Below are positions 55,432-64,000 of a stretch of DNA of 64,000 nucleotides, one piece after another. The stretch is taken from positions 62,001 through 126,000 of the forward strand of contig CAVRJE010000007.1 in NCBI GenBank assembly GCA_963721365.1, written 5' to 3'. Each line of letters opens with the position of its first letter. Positions within the stretch are counted from its first letter, which is position 1. The position numbers and the translations under genes are program-made. The DNA comes from CAIQPS01 sp963721365 (GTDB lineage: Bacteria; Actinomycetota; Thermoleophilia; RBG-16-64-13). Under the pieces are notes generated by a model, which did no database searches, had not been told where the DNA came from, and saw only the letters and a list, made by a program, of their open reading frames with translations.

Positions 55432-56109
55432 ATGGCTATCGAAACCGTCATCTTCGACCTCGACGGGGTCATCATCGAGACCGAGCAGGAGTGGAACGAC
55501 GTCCGCCGCGACTTCGCCGGCAAGCATGGCGGCCATTGGGACGAGCACGACCAGCCCGCGGTCATGGGCGCAAATTCGATGCAATGGGCCGCGTACATGC
55601 GCGACCAGAATGGCGTCGATCTTTCCCCGCAGGAGATCTATGACGGCGTCATCGACGCCATTCGCGCCCGATATGCGCGCCATCTGCCGCTCATCCCCGG
55701 CGCCCGAGAGGCGGTCATCCGACTGGCGTCATCTTTCCGGTTGGGCGTCGCCTCGTCTTCTCCCATCGAGCTCATCGAGTACTCGCTAGAGCTGGCGGGG
55801 CTGCGGCGGTATTTCGACGCGGTGGTCTCTTCAGACCAGGTGGCTATCGGCAAGCCGGCTCCGGACGTCTACCTGGAGGCGTGCGCCCGCTTGAACACCG
55901 TTCCCGCGCGGTCCGCGGCGATAGAGGATTCCTCGAACGGCCTGCGAGCCGCCGCCTCGGCCGGTCTTGCCGTCATCGCCGTGCCCAACCAGGCCTTTCC
56001 GCCTTCCGCCGACGCGCTCGCTCTGGCGGATGTCGTGCTGAGTTCGGTCGCCGACGTTACCGGGGACATCATCTTGTCGATCAGAGGGGAGGCCGCCGAT
56101 GGCAGATAG
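55432..56109 (+). CDS. HAD-superfamily hydrolase (beta-phosphoglucomutase/phosphatase-like)
   Basis: 225 residues. Motif I VIFDLDGVIIETE, motif II LGVASSS, and later KPAPDVYLEACARL and AIEDSSNGLRAAASAG place it in the subfamily with beta-phosphoglucomutase and phosphoglycolate phosphatase. The substrate is not clear. TAAGCT lies eight bases before ATG 55432 and no binding site is seen. It overlaps the next gene by 11 bases. Confidence 0.88.
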   Translation: MAIETVIFDLDGVIIETEQEWNDVRRDFAGKHGGHWDEHDQPAVMGANSMQWAAYMRDQNGVDLSPQEIYDGVIDAIRARYARHLPLIPGAREAVIRLASSFRLGVASSSPIELIEYSLELAGLRRYFDAVVSSDQVAIGKPAPDVYLEACARLNTVPARSAAIEDSSNGLRAAASAGLAVIAVPNQAFPPSADALALADVVLSSVADVTGDIILSIRGEAADGR

Positions 56110-56491
56110 GGAGCGCCTGAACGATTTCCTACGGGGAGAGACCTGGGCTGTCGTCGGGGCTTCGGACGACCGCAGCAAGTTCGGCAACATCACCTTCCGA
56201 GAGCTGAGACGCCGCGGCAAGCGGGTCTTCCCGGTGAACAGGAAGGCCGCGCAGGTGGAGGGGGAGACGGCCTACCCGAGTCTCTCCGATGTGCCCGAGC
56301 ATATCGACCGGGTGCTCATCGTGGTGCCTCCCAAGCAGAGCGAGACGGTCGTGCAGGAGGCCGACGAGGCCGGTATCCACAGCGTGTGGTTCCAGCCGGG
56401 AGCGGAGTCTGTGGCCGCCCTGGCGTATTGCGAAGCGCACGGGATGGTGGCCATCGCGGGCCACTGCATCCTGATGACCACCGAGCAGTAG
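56099..56491 (+). CDS. CoA-binding domain protein
   Basis: 130 residues made of one Rossmann-type CoA-binding domain: WAVVGASDDRSKFGN, GKRVFPVNRKAAQVEGETAYP and GIHSVWFQPGAESVAALAYC are typical of the YccU-like family. It lacks the ligase parts of succinyl-CoA synthetase. The role is not known. ATG 56099 lies in the HAD 3' end with GGGGAGG upstream. Confidence 0.88.
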   Translation: MADRERLNDFLRGETWAVVGASDDRSKFGNITFRELRRRGKRVFPVNRKAAQVEGETAYPSLSDVPEHIDRVLIVVPPKQSETVVQEADEAGIHSVWFQPGAESVAALAYCEAHGMVAIAGHCILMTTEQ

Positions 56492-56536
56492 CAGGGTGGG
56501 GCGCGGCTCGCTCTGGGTGCGGAGCGCCCCCTCCTT

Positions 56537-57900
56537 CTACAGGACGAGGATCGCGCGGAAGTCGTTGACGTTGGTGCGGGTCGGGCCGGTCACGAGCAGA
56601 TCGCCCAGGGCCGCGAAGAAGGCGTAGCTGTCGTTCGCGGCGAGCAGGCCGGCGGGATCGAGGCCGGCCGCCCTCGCCCGCGCGAGGCTGTCGGGAAAGA
56701 GGAAGGCTCCTGCGTTGTCCTCGCTCCCGTCGATCCCGTCCGTATCGGCCGCCAGTGCGTAGACGGAGGGGGCCTGACCTCCTGGGCCGCCGGCAGCGTG
56801 CCGGCCTGCGGGGCGGCGCCGGCGCCCGGATCGTCGCCGGCCGGCGCGGCGGCGCCGACCTCCGGGCCGTCCGCGACCTCGAGCGCCAGAGCGAGGGCGA
56901 GAAGATACTCGCTGTTTCGTCCGCCGCGCCCGCCGCCCCGGACGGTCACCGTGGTCTCGCCGCCCGACAGGATAAGCAGCGGTCGCCGCTCGAGGGCCCC
57001 ATTCGCGCCGGCCGTGCTCTCTTGCAGGCGCCGCACCAACGCGGCGTGCTCCTCCGCGACCACCCGGGCCTCTCCCTGTATCTCTGCTCCCAGCACCACC
57101 GGCTCGACTCCGGCCTCGCGGGCCGCCGAAGCGGCCGCCGCGAGAGCGCTGCCGGGAGTCGCGAGAAGAACGAACCGGCTGCGCGCCAGCCTGGGATCGC
57201 CGGGCTTGGGGGTCTCGTCCTGCGCGTCTTCCAGATGCCTGCGGACGGACTCCGGCACCTGGAGGTTGTAGCGCTTCACGATCTCGCGGGCCTCCGCGAA
57301 GGTCGACGGATCCCCGACCGTGGGCCCCGAGGCGATCACCGCCGGGTCGTCACCGGGGACGTCTGAGATGGCGAACGTGACCACCTCCGCGGGCCACGCA
57401 GTTGCGGCGAGTCGGCCCCCGGTGATGGCGGAGAGATGCTTGCGGACGCAATTGATCTCGGCGATGGGAGCTCCCGACCTGAGCAGCTGGTCGTTGACCA
57501 TCCTCAGGTCGTCGAGGTCTAGGCCGGGGGCGGGAAGGGTGAGGAGGGCCGAACCTCCGCCGCTGAGGAGGACGAGGACGAGGTCATCGGCCGAGAGGTC
57601 TTTGACCAGTGCCAGCGCGCGCTCCGCGGCGCTCGCGCCCGCGGAGTCGGGGAGCGGATGTCCGGCTTCGATCACGTCGATCGAGCGGCAGGGGACTCCG
57701 TGGCCGTAGCGGGTCACCGCGAGACCCGACAGCTCGCCCTGCCAGTGGTCTTCCACCGCCCGGGCCATCGCGGCCGCGGCCTTGCCGGCAGCGATGACGA
57801 CCGTCCTGCCCCGCGGGGAGCCGGGGAGCCGTTCGGGTAGCAGGCGTCCGGGCTCGGCCGCCGCGACCATCGCCTCAAACAGGGTCGACAGGAATATCAT
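56537..57900 (-). CDS. Glycerate 2-kinase (MOFRL/GckA family), one frameshift
   Basis: About 454 residues after correction. The family shows VIAAGKAAAAMARAVE, VLLSGGGSALLTLPAPG, INCVRKHLSAITGGRLA, FAISDVPGDDPAVIASGPT and SGGETTVTVRGGGRGGRNSE. The frame is lost by one missing base at about 56768-56777, and the true C-terminus in the next frame, with ADTDGIDGSEDNAGAFL and TGPTRTNVNDFRAILVL, ends at 56537. It phosphorylates glycerate to 2-phosphoglycerate. ATG 57900 is used; it is divergent from arfB with only nine bases between. Confidence 0.9.
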
Positions 57901-57909
57901 GGTGGGACC

Positions 57910-58335
57910 ATGGTACAGGTGCTGGAAGACCTCGAGATACCCGATGAAGAGCTGGACTTCGCCACTTCGCGGAGCAGCGGCCCCGGAGGGCAGAACGTCA
58001 ACAAGGTGAACACCAGGGTGACGGTTCTGTTCAATGTGGACCAGTCCGCGGCTCTATCACCGGAGCAGCGTGAGCTTCTGCGCGCTCGTCTCGGCGGTCG
58101 CGTCAGCCGCGCAGGCGTCCTGCGCGTGGTCTCTCAGCGTCACCGCACGCAGTTGGCGAATCGCGACGCGGCAGTGCAGCGCTTTGTCGAGTTGCTCCGC
58201 GCTGCCTTGACCGAGAAGCCGGAGCGCGTCCCGCCGGCGGTCCCGAGACAGGCGAAGGAGAAGCGTCTGGAGGAAAAGCGGCGTCGCGCCGGCCTCAAGC
58301 GGGAGCGCAGCGTGGATCCGGACCTCGACGAATAG
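57910..58335 (+). CDS. arfB: Alternative ribosome-rescue factor ArfB (peptidyl-tRNA hydrolase)
   Basis: 141 residues. The catalytic GGQ is at 26-28 in RSSGPGGQNVNKVNTRV, as in release factors, but no codon-reading domain is present. The C-terminal tail is strongly basic (QAKEKRLEEKRRRAGLKRE), which places it in the empty mRNA channel of stalled ribosomes. It converges on the methyltransferase gene with a two-base gap. Confidence 0.92.
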   Translation: MVQVLEDLEIPDEELDFATSRSSGPGGQNVNKVNTRVTVLFNVDQSAALSPEQRELLRARLGGRVSRAGVLRVVSQRHRTQLANRDAAVQRFVELLRAALTEKPERVPPAVPRQAKEKRLEEKRRRAGLKRERSVDPDLDE

Positions 58336-58337
58336 GG

Positions 58338-58938
58338 CTACTCGCCCGGAAGGTCGACCCGGGTCGCCACCACTGCGAACATGAAGTGGCCCAGGTTCTC
58401 GAGGCTGACCGCCCGGAAGTAGGGCGCGAGCGAGGCCACCACCTGTTCCTTGCCGAACCGGATGTCGAGCGGGGGACCATTCTCCGCGGAATCTGGTTCT
58501 TTGCGCCAGTCGACGATCACGAGCCTTCCACTCGGGCGCAGAGCGCGCACGAGCCCGTCCAGATCGATCACCCCACCGCTCTCATGCCAGGTGGAGATAG
58601 AGCAGGCCACGTCCAGGCTTGCAGCCGGGAACTCCAGATGGGTCACGTCGCCGGCGACCAGCCGGACGTTTGCGGGCAGACCTCGGGATCGGTAGAACTC
58701 GTGCATCTCCGGCTGGATGTCCAGGGCGTACACGATACCGGTCGTGAGCGCGGCGATACGGTCGGTGTAGAAACCGACCCCGCTTCCCAGGTCGACCACG
58801 TCCTCATCCCCGCGCAGGGCCAGCAGCCGGGCGAGATCCTGCTCGCTGAGCTGGGTATCCAGACGGCGCGGGTCGGTGAGGCGTTGGGCCCGGTCGGGAT
58901 GGAGGTGAGCGTGGTGAGCGTGGGATCGTGGTCTGCAT
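58338..58938 (-). CDS. Class I SAM-dependent methyltransferase, one frameshift
   Basis: About 199 residues after correction. ATG 58938 overlaps the stop of the upstream acetyltransferase as TGATG. Between about 58890 and 58925 one extra base changes the frame, into a His-rich segment (HAHHAHLHPDRAQRL) that resembles the start of UbiE/arsenite-type methyltransferases. The SAM site is VVDLGSGVGFYTDRIA and the next acidic residue is in YALDIQPEM. The substrate is unknown. No in-frame start exists in the second frame before GTG 58799, which supports the frameshift reading. Confidence 0.75.
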
Positions 58939-60184
58939 CAGAACATCGTCGAGCAATAGGGGGCGATCCCCGTGGAGAACATACGCGTCGGCGGTCGCCA
59001 ATGCCTTCCGGTCGGCGCCGGCGATGCGGCCGGCAGCCGCGAGAGTCGTGAAGCTGACGCCTCCGAGGTAGGCCGCCCCCAGGGCGTCCACGTCCAGAGA
59101 GAGGTCGGGAGCCTGGTCGGTGGGCCGGCATTCGGCCCCCGCTCCAATGCCGCCGGCCTTCAGCAGAAAACGGCCGGTGCGTGCGACGGGGAAGGGTTCG
59201 GAGACCTCGATCGTCAACTCGCCGGCGGCTGCATACTCCCGGGCGGCGAGCGCCCGAGGGATATCGAGCAGCCGCACGTAGAGGTCGTCCGCCACCGCGT
59301 TCACAGTCAGCCGGCGGGAATCGGCCAGAAGCCAGCGCAGCGGCTCGTCGACGCGTCCTCTCCAGCAGGAGACGGTCTGGCAGAGGTCGGTGCCGAGGAC
59401 GAACTCCCAGAGGGCTCGGTAGGCGTCCGGATCGCGGGCGATGAGCTCGATGATCTGCACCTCGCCCATGGGGGTGGAGGCCGCCCACTGCTCTCTGACG
59501 CGGTAGGTCACGTACCCGTCAGCGACGCCTTCCCGGTCCGTGTGCACGGCGTGGTACATCCCGGTGGCCCCCTGCCGCTCCATGAGCGGATCCCAGAGAT
59601 AGGACGCCCACCATCCGGGCGACCTGCTCACCGCGCCCGGCTGCTGCAGCCGGTAGGCTTCGTAGATGCCCGCAAGCCGGCCGGCCGCTTCGACGCCGGC
59701 CACGAACGCGATGCGCTCGGGTCGGCCGTCCTCGCTCGCGGTAGCGAAACGGGCATAGGCTCGGTCGATCGAGAAGCTCATGATGCTGCTCGCCGGGCCG
59801 TAGCCGTACCGGCGGTAGAGGGTCGCTTCCGAGGCCAGTAGCACGGAGAGCGGGTCTCCGCGATCCATCATGTCGTTCAACTGGGCCTCGAACAGGGATC
59901 GCAGGATGCCCCGGCGGCGGTGGGTAGGCAGAGTCGCCCCCCAGGTGGCGCCGCCGGCCGGCAGGGCTGTGCGGCCGGGAAGCGTCAGCTCGAGCGAGAG
60001 TACCGCGAGCGAGCCGACCAGCCGGCCGTCGTCGAACGCGCAGAGCGCGCGGTCGAACGGAAAAGCCCTGCCGGAACGCGGACTCGTCCTGCTCCGTCGC
60101 CTCCTCGCCGAAGGCGATGTTCGCGAGCGCGACGATCTCGCGGAATTCCTCTTCCCGAGGGGCACGTATCTCCATGCGGTCCAT
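58938..60184 (-). CDS. Eis-like GNAT acetyltransferase with sterol-carrier-like domain, two frameshifts
   Basis: About 414 residues after correction, normal for Eis proteins. The N-terminus is MDRMEIRAPREEEFREIVAL. One extra base in AAAA (60061-60064) breaks the frame; the next frame has WGATLPTHRRRGILRSLFEA, the acetyl-CoA site, and a second GNAT-like and a sterol-carrier-like domain with GAAYLGGVSFTTLAAAGRI. One extra base in a run of five G (58959-58963) hides the C-terminus YCSTMF and stop TGA 58940-58938; that end fits the family. Eis-type enzymes acetylate amines, some of them aminoglycosides; the substrate here is not known. Confidence 0.8.
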
Positions 60185-60190
60185 GCGGCG

Positions 60191-63100
60191 TTACCGGAGG
60201 AGGCAGCCGCTCGCCTGGAGGTGGGCCTGCCAGTCGGCCTCGCTGGGCTCGCCGCACTTGCGCAGCAGCTTGTTCCACTCGTCGTCCACATACCGCTCCA
60301 GTTGCTCGAGAGTAGCTGCGTTGCTCGCCTGGAATAGATGGGCAAAGCGGCCCTGGCGTTTGAGCCAGGGCACCAGCGGCAGCTTGTGATGCGGGCGATA
60401 CGTGAGGCGGTATTCCCCGTCCTCGTATTCGAACAGAGGCCAGTAGCAGGTGTTGACCGCTTCCCGGGCCAGGTCGATGCTCTCGGCGCCGTCCGAGCGC
60501 CAACCGCGTGGGCAGGGGGCGAGCACGTTGAGGAAGGTCGGCCCGTCCGTGGCCAGCGCCTTTGCCGCCTTGCGCACCAGATCGCGCGGATCGTGCGGTG
60601 AGGCTTGAGCGATATAGGGGATGCCGTGCGCGATCATGAGCTCGGTCAAGTTCTTTCTCTGCTGCAGCTTGCCGGCCGATTCGGGTCCCACCGGGCTGGT
60701 CGTCGTCCAGGCGCCCGTCGGGGTCGCGCCCGAACGCTGGAAGCCGGTGTTCATGTACGCGCCGTTGTCGTAGCAGACGTACAGCATCTTGTGGCCGCGC
60801 TCCATGGCTCCCGACAGCGACTGCAGGCCGATGTCGTAGGTACCGCCGTCGCCGCCGAAGGCGATGAACTTGATGTTGTCGTCGATGGCGCCCTTCTTCT
60901 TCAAGGCGCGGAAAGCCGTCTCGACTCCGCTCAGAGTGGCAGCCGAGTTCTCGAACGCCGTGTGGATGAAGCTGCCCTTCCACGAGGTGTAGGGGTAGAT
61001 GGTGGTGCTCACTTCCAGGCACCCCGTGGCGGCGCTGACAACGACCGGGTCGCTCGTGCCCATGAGGACCTGCCGGACGACGACGGGAGCGCCACAACCC
61101 GCGCACATGCGGTGGCCGCCGGCCAACTGGCTTCCTTGACCCACCAATTGCAGCCAGTCCTGGCGCGCGCTCTCGAAGTGGTCGGTCTCTTTCAGGGCGT
61201 CGACCGGACAGACGTTGACGCATTCGCGGCAGAGGATGCACCGGCTCTCGTCGACCTTGAATGAGCTCAGCTCGCGCTCGTTGAACAGCAGCGCACCCGT
61301 GGGGCAGATGCTGACGCAGCGGCCGCAGCTGATGCAGTCTGCCAACTGCAGCGCGTCGCCGTATGGCGTGTCGACATTGATGGTGAAGCCTCTTCCGGTG
61401 AAGTCGTAGCACGCCGGCCCCGCCACGTCGCGGCAGACCCGCACGCAGCGCCCGCAGGCGATGCAACGCTCCATGTCGCGCCGGATGAAGGGATGCTCCA
61501 ACTGGGGCTCCACCACGCGGATGCGGTTGCCCTTCTTGACCAGGTCGTTGGTCGTGACCCCGTATTCGACGCCGAGGCGCTGCAGGTCGCAGTCCCCGAG
61601 GCTCGGGCACTCGCACTGCAGGCAGCGCTTGGCCTCCGCCTGAGCGGCGGCCAGGGTGTAGCCCTTCTCGACCTCCACGTCCAGGCTTGCCAGCCGTTTG
61701 GCTTTGGGTGACTTCGGCATGGCCGCGCGAGCCTCCGGCTCGGCGCTCGCTCCCATCTTGAGCCAGACCGGGTCGCGCTCGGCCAGCCGCCCTGCGACGC
61801 TTTCCAGGCTCTGGGCCTGCTTCAGTTGCTCGAGATACGGAAGGCGCGAGTATGCCGCCAGTTCCTCCTCGAGTGCGGCGAGATCTTCGCCGCGCAGCCA
61901 GGCGTCGATGGCCACCGCGGCCCGTTTGCCGCCGGCCACCGCGTGGATGACGGAGCGAGGGCCGCCAAGCGCATCACCGGCGACGAAAAGGCCTTCCTGC
62001 GAAGTGCGGCCGGTGTACTGGTTCGGGCGCAGTTGATCGCCGCCGATCTTTGGAGGCGCGCTGCCCCCGTTCTCGGCGGCGAGGATGACCGTGGAGCCCG
62101 TCTCGGCATCGAGCCGCCCGGCGGGGGCTTCGAACTCGAAGGAGACGCCTTCCTCCCGGGCGGCCGCGATGTCGCGGGCGCCGGCGGGCATGGAGTCGAA
62201 GCTGTAGCGGGAGATGACGGTCACGGTCTCGGCGCCTGAGCGGAGGGCCGTGCGGGCCGCGTCGACCGCGGTCGTCCCGTCGCCGAAGACGACCACCCGG
62301 CCGGAGAGTCGAGCCCGGTGCCCGTTGCGTTGCTGCCGTAGGAACTCAAACGCGTCAAGACGTCGCTCGTTCGGCGCGCCTTTCTTGCCGCCCTTGACCT
62401 TCGCGCCCGTACTCAAGACGACCGCGTCAAATCCCGCGTCGAACAGACCCCGAGGGTCGGTCTCGTAGTGCATCTTGGAATCGCCCACGAAGCGGGCGCC
62501 GGCGTCCCACAGAGGCTGCAGTTCGTCGTCGAGGACCTTGGCCGGCAGGCGGAATTCCGGGATCACGTAGCGCAGTGAGCCGCCCGCCTGGGCCTGCGCA
62601 TCGTACAGGGTGACCTGATGCCCCCGCCCGATGAGGAACCAGGCCGCGGAGAGTCCCGCGGGGCCCGCGCCCACGACTGCGACCCGCTTGCCGCTGGAGG
62701 CGCCACGAGCGAGGCGAGCCTTCGAGTGATCGGCGGCGGCTCGGTGCAGCGCGCAGATGGCGAGAGGTTCGTCCACGTCGCCCCGCCGGCACACCGGCTC
62801 GCAGTAGCGCGGACAGACCCGCCCGAGGATGCCGGGGAACGGTAGTTCTTCGCGCACCAGGGCGGCCGCTCCGGCCGCGTCTCCGGCGGCTAACGCCGCC
62901 AGATACCCGGGGATGTCCACATGGGTGGGACAGGCGTGGGTGCACGGAGCTTCGCAGTACGAGTTGTGGTCGGACAGGTACATCCGCAGGTAGCTCTCGC
63001 GGCGGGCCCTGACTCGAGGCGTCTCGGTCTGCACGGACATGTCGTCTGCGACCCAGGTGGTGCACGCCGCCTGGAGCTTGTCGACTCCCGCGACTTCCAC

Positions 63101-63321
63101 CAGGCAGAGGCGGCAGCCGCCCCAGGCGGCGCTGCCGGCTTGATGAGCAGAGGGCCGGAATGTCCACGCCTTCGCGGCGGGCTACGTCGAGGACCGTCTC
63201 ACCCTGGGCGGCGGCGCAGCGCGTGCCGTTGATGGTGACGATCGCGGCCTGTTCGTCACAGTCGCCGCGGCGCCGCGGCACCCGCGACCGCGGTCACTAT
63301 CTTCTGCTTCGGGGCGCTCAT
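60191..63321 (-). CDS. Large redox fusion: 2Fe-2S domain, GltD-like flavoprotein, ferredoxin clusters, 2-oxoacid oxidoreductase beta subunit; two frameshifts
   Basis: About 1042 residues after correction. ATG 63321 overlaps the upstream stop (ATGA) behind GGAAGGAGGCGGAG. An extra base at about 63265-63290, then another near 63148, interrupt the first domain, which is NuoG/HydA-like 2Fe-2S (VTINGTRCAAAQGETVLDVA, WGGCRLCLVEVAG). From nt 63100 the frame is open: GltD-type cysteines (CEAPCTHACP, CPRYCEPVC), FAD site VVGAGPAGLSAA, NAD(P) site VVFGDGTTAVDAA, three 4Fe-4S motifs (CIACGRCVRVC, CISCGRCVSIC, CILCRECVNVC), then a pyruvate:ferredoxin oxidoreductase beta domain with MCAGCG, TPP motif FGGDGGTYDIG and CYDNGAYMNTG. 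It could couple 2-oxoacid oxidation to NAD(P). Alpha and gamma subunits are not in the window. Confidence 0.85.
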
Positions 63322-64000
63322 CTCCGCCTCCTTCCGGCCGGCGTGAGCACTCCCGTGTCCACCCGTACGGCATCGAACTTGCACGCCTGGCGACATGCGT
63401 CGCACTTGATGCAGAGTTTCTGATCTATCACATGTACCTGCTTGCGCTCTCCGGCCACGGCGTTGCTCGGGCAGGCCGCTATGCAGGCGCGGCAACCGGT
63501 GCAGGCCTCTTCGTCGATGCGGTAGCGGATCAAAGCACGGCAGACCCCAGCCGGGCAGCGATGCTCCTCCACGTGGGCCATGACCTCGTCTCGGAAGTAA
63601 CGCAGAGTCGATAACACCGGGTTGGGAGCGCTCCCACCCAAGGCGCAGAGCGATCCTTCGACCACGTCATCCGCGAGCGCCTCCAGCAGGCCGATGTCGT
63701 CCACCGTCGCCTGTCCCGCGCAGATCCGTTCGAGGATCTCGAGCATCCGGGTGGCACCCACCCGGCAGGGCACGCACTTGCCGCAGCTCTCCTCGGCGGT
63801 GAACTTGAGGAAGAACTTGGCGAAGTCCACCATGCAGGTGGTGTCGTCGACCACCACCATGCCGCCCGATCCCATCATCGACCCGGCGGCCACGAGGCTT
63901 TCGAAGTCGATCGGCTCGTCGAGCAGCGAAGCCGGGAGACAGCCACCCGACGGCCCGCCCAGCTGGACGGCCTTGAAGTGACGTCCCGCAAGCATGCCGC
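63318..64000 (-). CDS. NuoF-like NADH-binding subunit C-terminal part with two extra ferredoxin clusters (partial)
   Basis: The 5' end lies beyond the window. About 227 residues are visible. GGPSGGCLPASLLDEPIDF and GSMMGSGGMVVVDDTTCMVD belong to the NuoF/HoxF/HydB family, and ESCGKCVPCRVGATRMLE with a later SLCALGG is the 4Fe-4S site next to FMN. A C-terminal 2x4Fe-4S ferredoxin follows (CTGCRACIAACP and CIKCDACRQACKFDA), an extension seen in soluble NADH-linked hydrogenases and formate dehydrogenases. The stop overlaps the next start by four bases, so the two are translationally coupled. Confidence 0.9.
   Translation of the reverse strand, partial: GMLAGRHFKAVQLGGPSGGCLPASLLDEPIDFESLVAAGSMMGSGGMVVVDDTTCMVDFAKFFLKFTAEESCGKCVPCRVGATRMLEILERICAGQATVDDIGLLEALADDVVEGSLCALGGSAPNPVLSTLRYFRDEVMAHVEEHRCPAGVCRALIRYRIDEEACTGCRACIAACPSNAVAGERKQVHVIDQKLCIKCDACRQACKFDAVRVDTGVLTPAGRRRR

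Overview
This 64 kb window is GC-rich chromosome (roughly two-thirds G+C by eye) that reads as a deep-branching, probably anaerobic member of the Actinomycetota. The reasons are gene order (rpoA-rplQ-truA; rplM-rpsI; glmS-acpS-nnr; rpmE-DUF1385-prfA-prmC-sua5-glyA-atp operon; hpf-secA-prfB-ftsEX-ctp), frequent GTG/TTG starts, ThyX, Thr/Ser-rich linkers in exported proteins, and oxygen-sensitive Fe-S and molybdenum enzymes. The lineage is an inference; no rRNA or tRNA gene is present to test it.

Layout. 1-1.5 kb: end of the alpha operon (rpoA, rplQ, truA). 1.6-6 kb: an accessory island with a radical SAM protein, a large molybdopterin enzyme resembling the catalytic subunit of pyrogallol-phloroglucinol transhydroxylase, and a divergent TetR regulator; the promoter of the molybdoenzyme carries two matched palindromes. 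6-14 kb: rplM-rpsI, an ornithine/alanine racemase-like gene, glmS, an acpS-nnrE-nnrD composite, a CBS protein and a tRNA nucleotidyltransferase. 14.3-20.8 kb: rpmE, thyX, DUF1385, prfA, a prmC-sua5 fusion, glyA and dCMP deaminase. 20.9-28 kb: a complete F-type ATP synthase operon with a proton-type c subunit, then murA. 29-36 kb: a LytR-CpsA-Psr protein, a methyl-cycle cluster (PNP-like protein, ahcY, mtnA), a sugar nucleotidyltransferase and comF. 36-44 kb: hpf, secA, prfB (with its programmed frameshift), ftsEX and a C-terminal processing protease. 44-52 kb: RNA maturation, lipid and repair genes (rsmE, HIT, yqeY, phoH, pgpH, ybeY, dgkA-PAP2, a dead cytidine-deaminase-like gene, a GNAT gene, deoC, recO). 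52-58 kb: guaB, rmuC, HAD, CoA-binding protein, glycerate kinase, arfB. 58-64 kb: a minus-strand unit with a NuoF-like subunit (cut by the window end), a very large fusion of a 2Fe-2S domain, a GltD-like flavoprotein, ferredoxin clusters and a 2-oxoacid:ferredoxin oxidoreductase beta subunit, then an Eis-like acetyltransferase and a methyltransferase.

Most of the window is housekeeping. The accessory parts that merit attention are the two redox islands (2.5-5.3 kb and 60.2-64 kb). About sixteen single-base frameshifts interrupt otherwise well conserved genes (truA twice, the radical SAM gene, the racemase, glmS, nnr, the second ATP synthase I gene, ctp, yqeY, pgpH, the glycerate kinase, the Eis gene twice, the methyltransferase, the redox fusion twice). 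Several lie in short homopolymers and the corrected lengths match the families, so I read them as probable sequence or assembly indels, not gene decay. The prfB frameshift is different: it is the conserved programmed site. No CRISPR array, insertion sequence, phage gene, tRNA or rRNA was seen, and no stretch above 300 bases lacks a gene.
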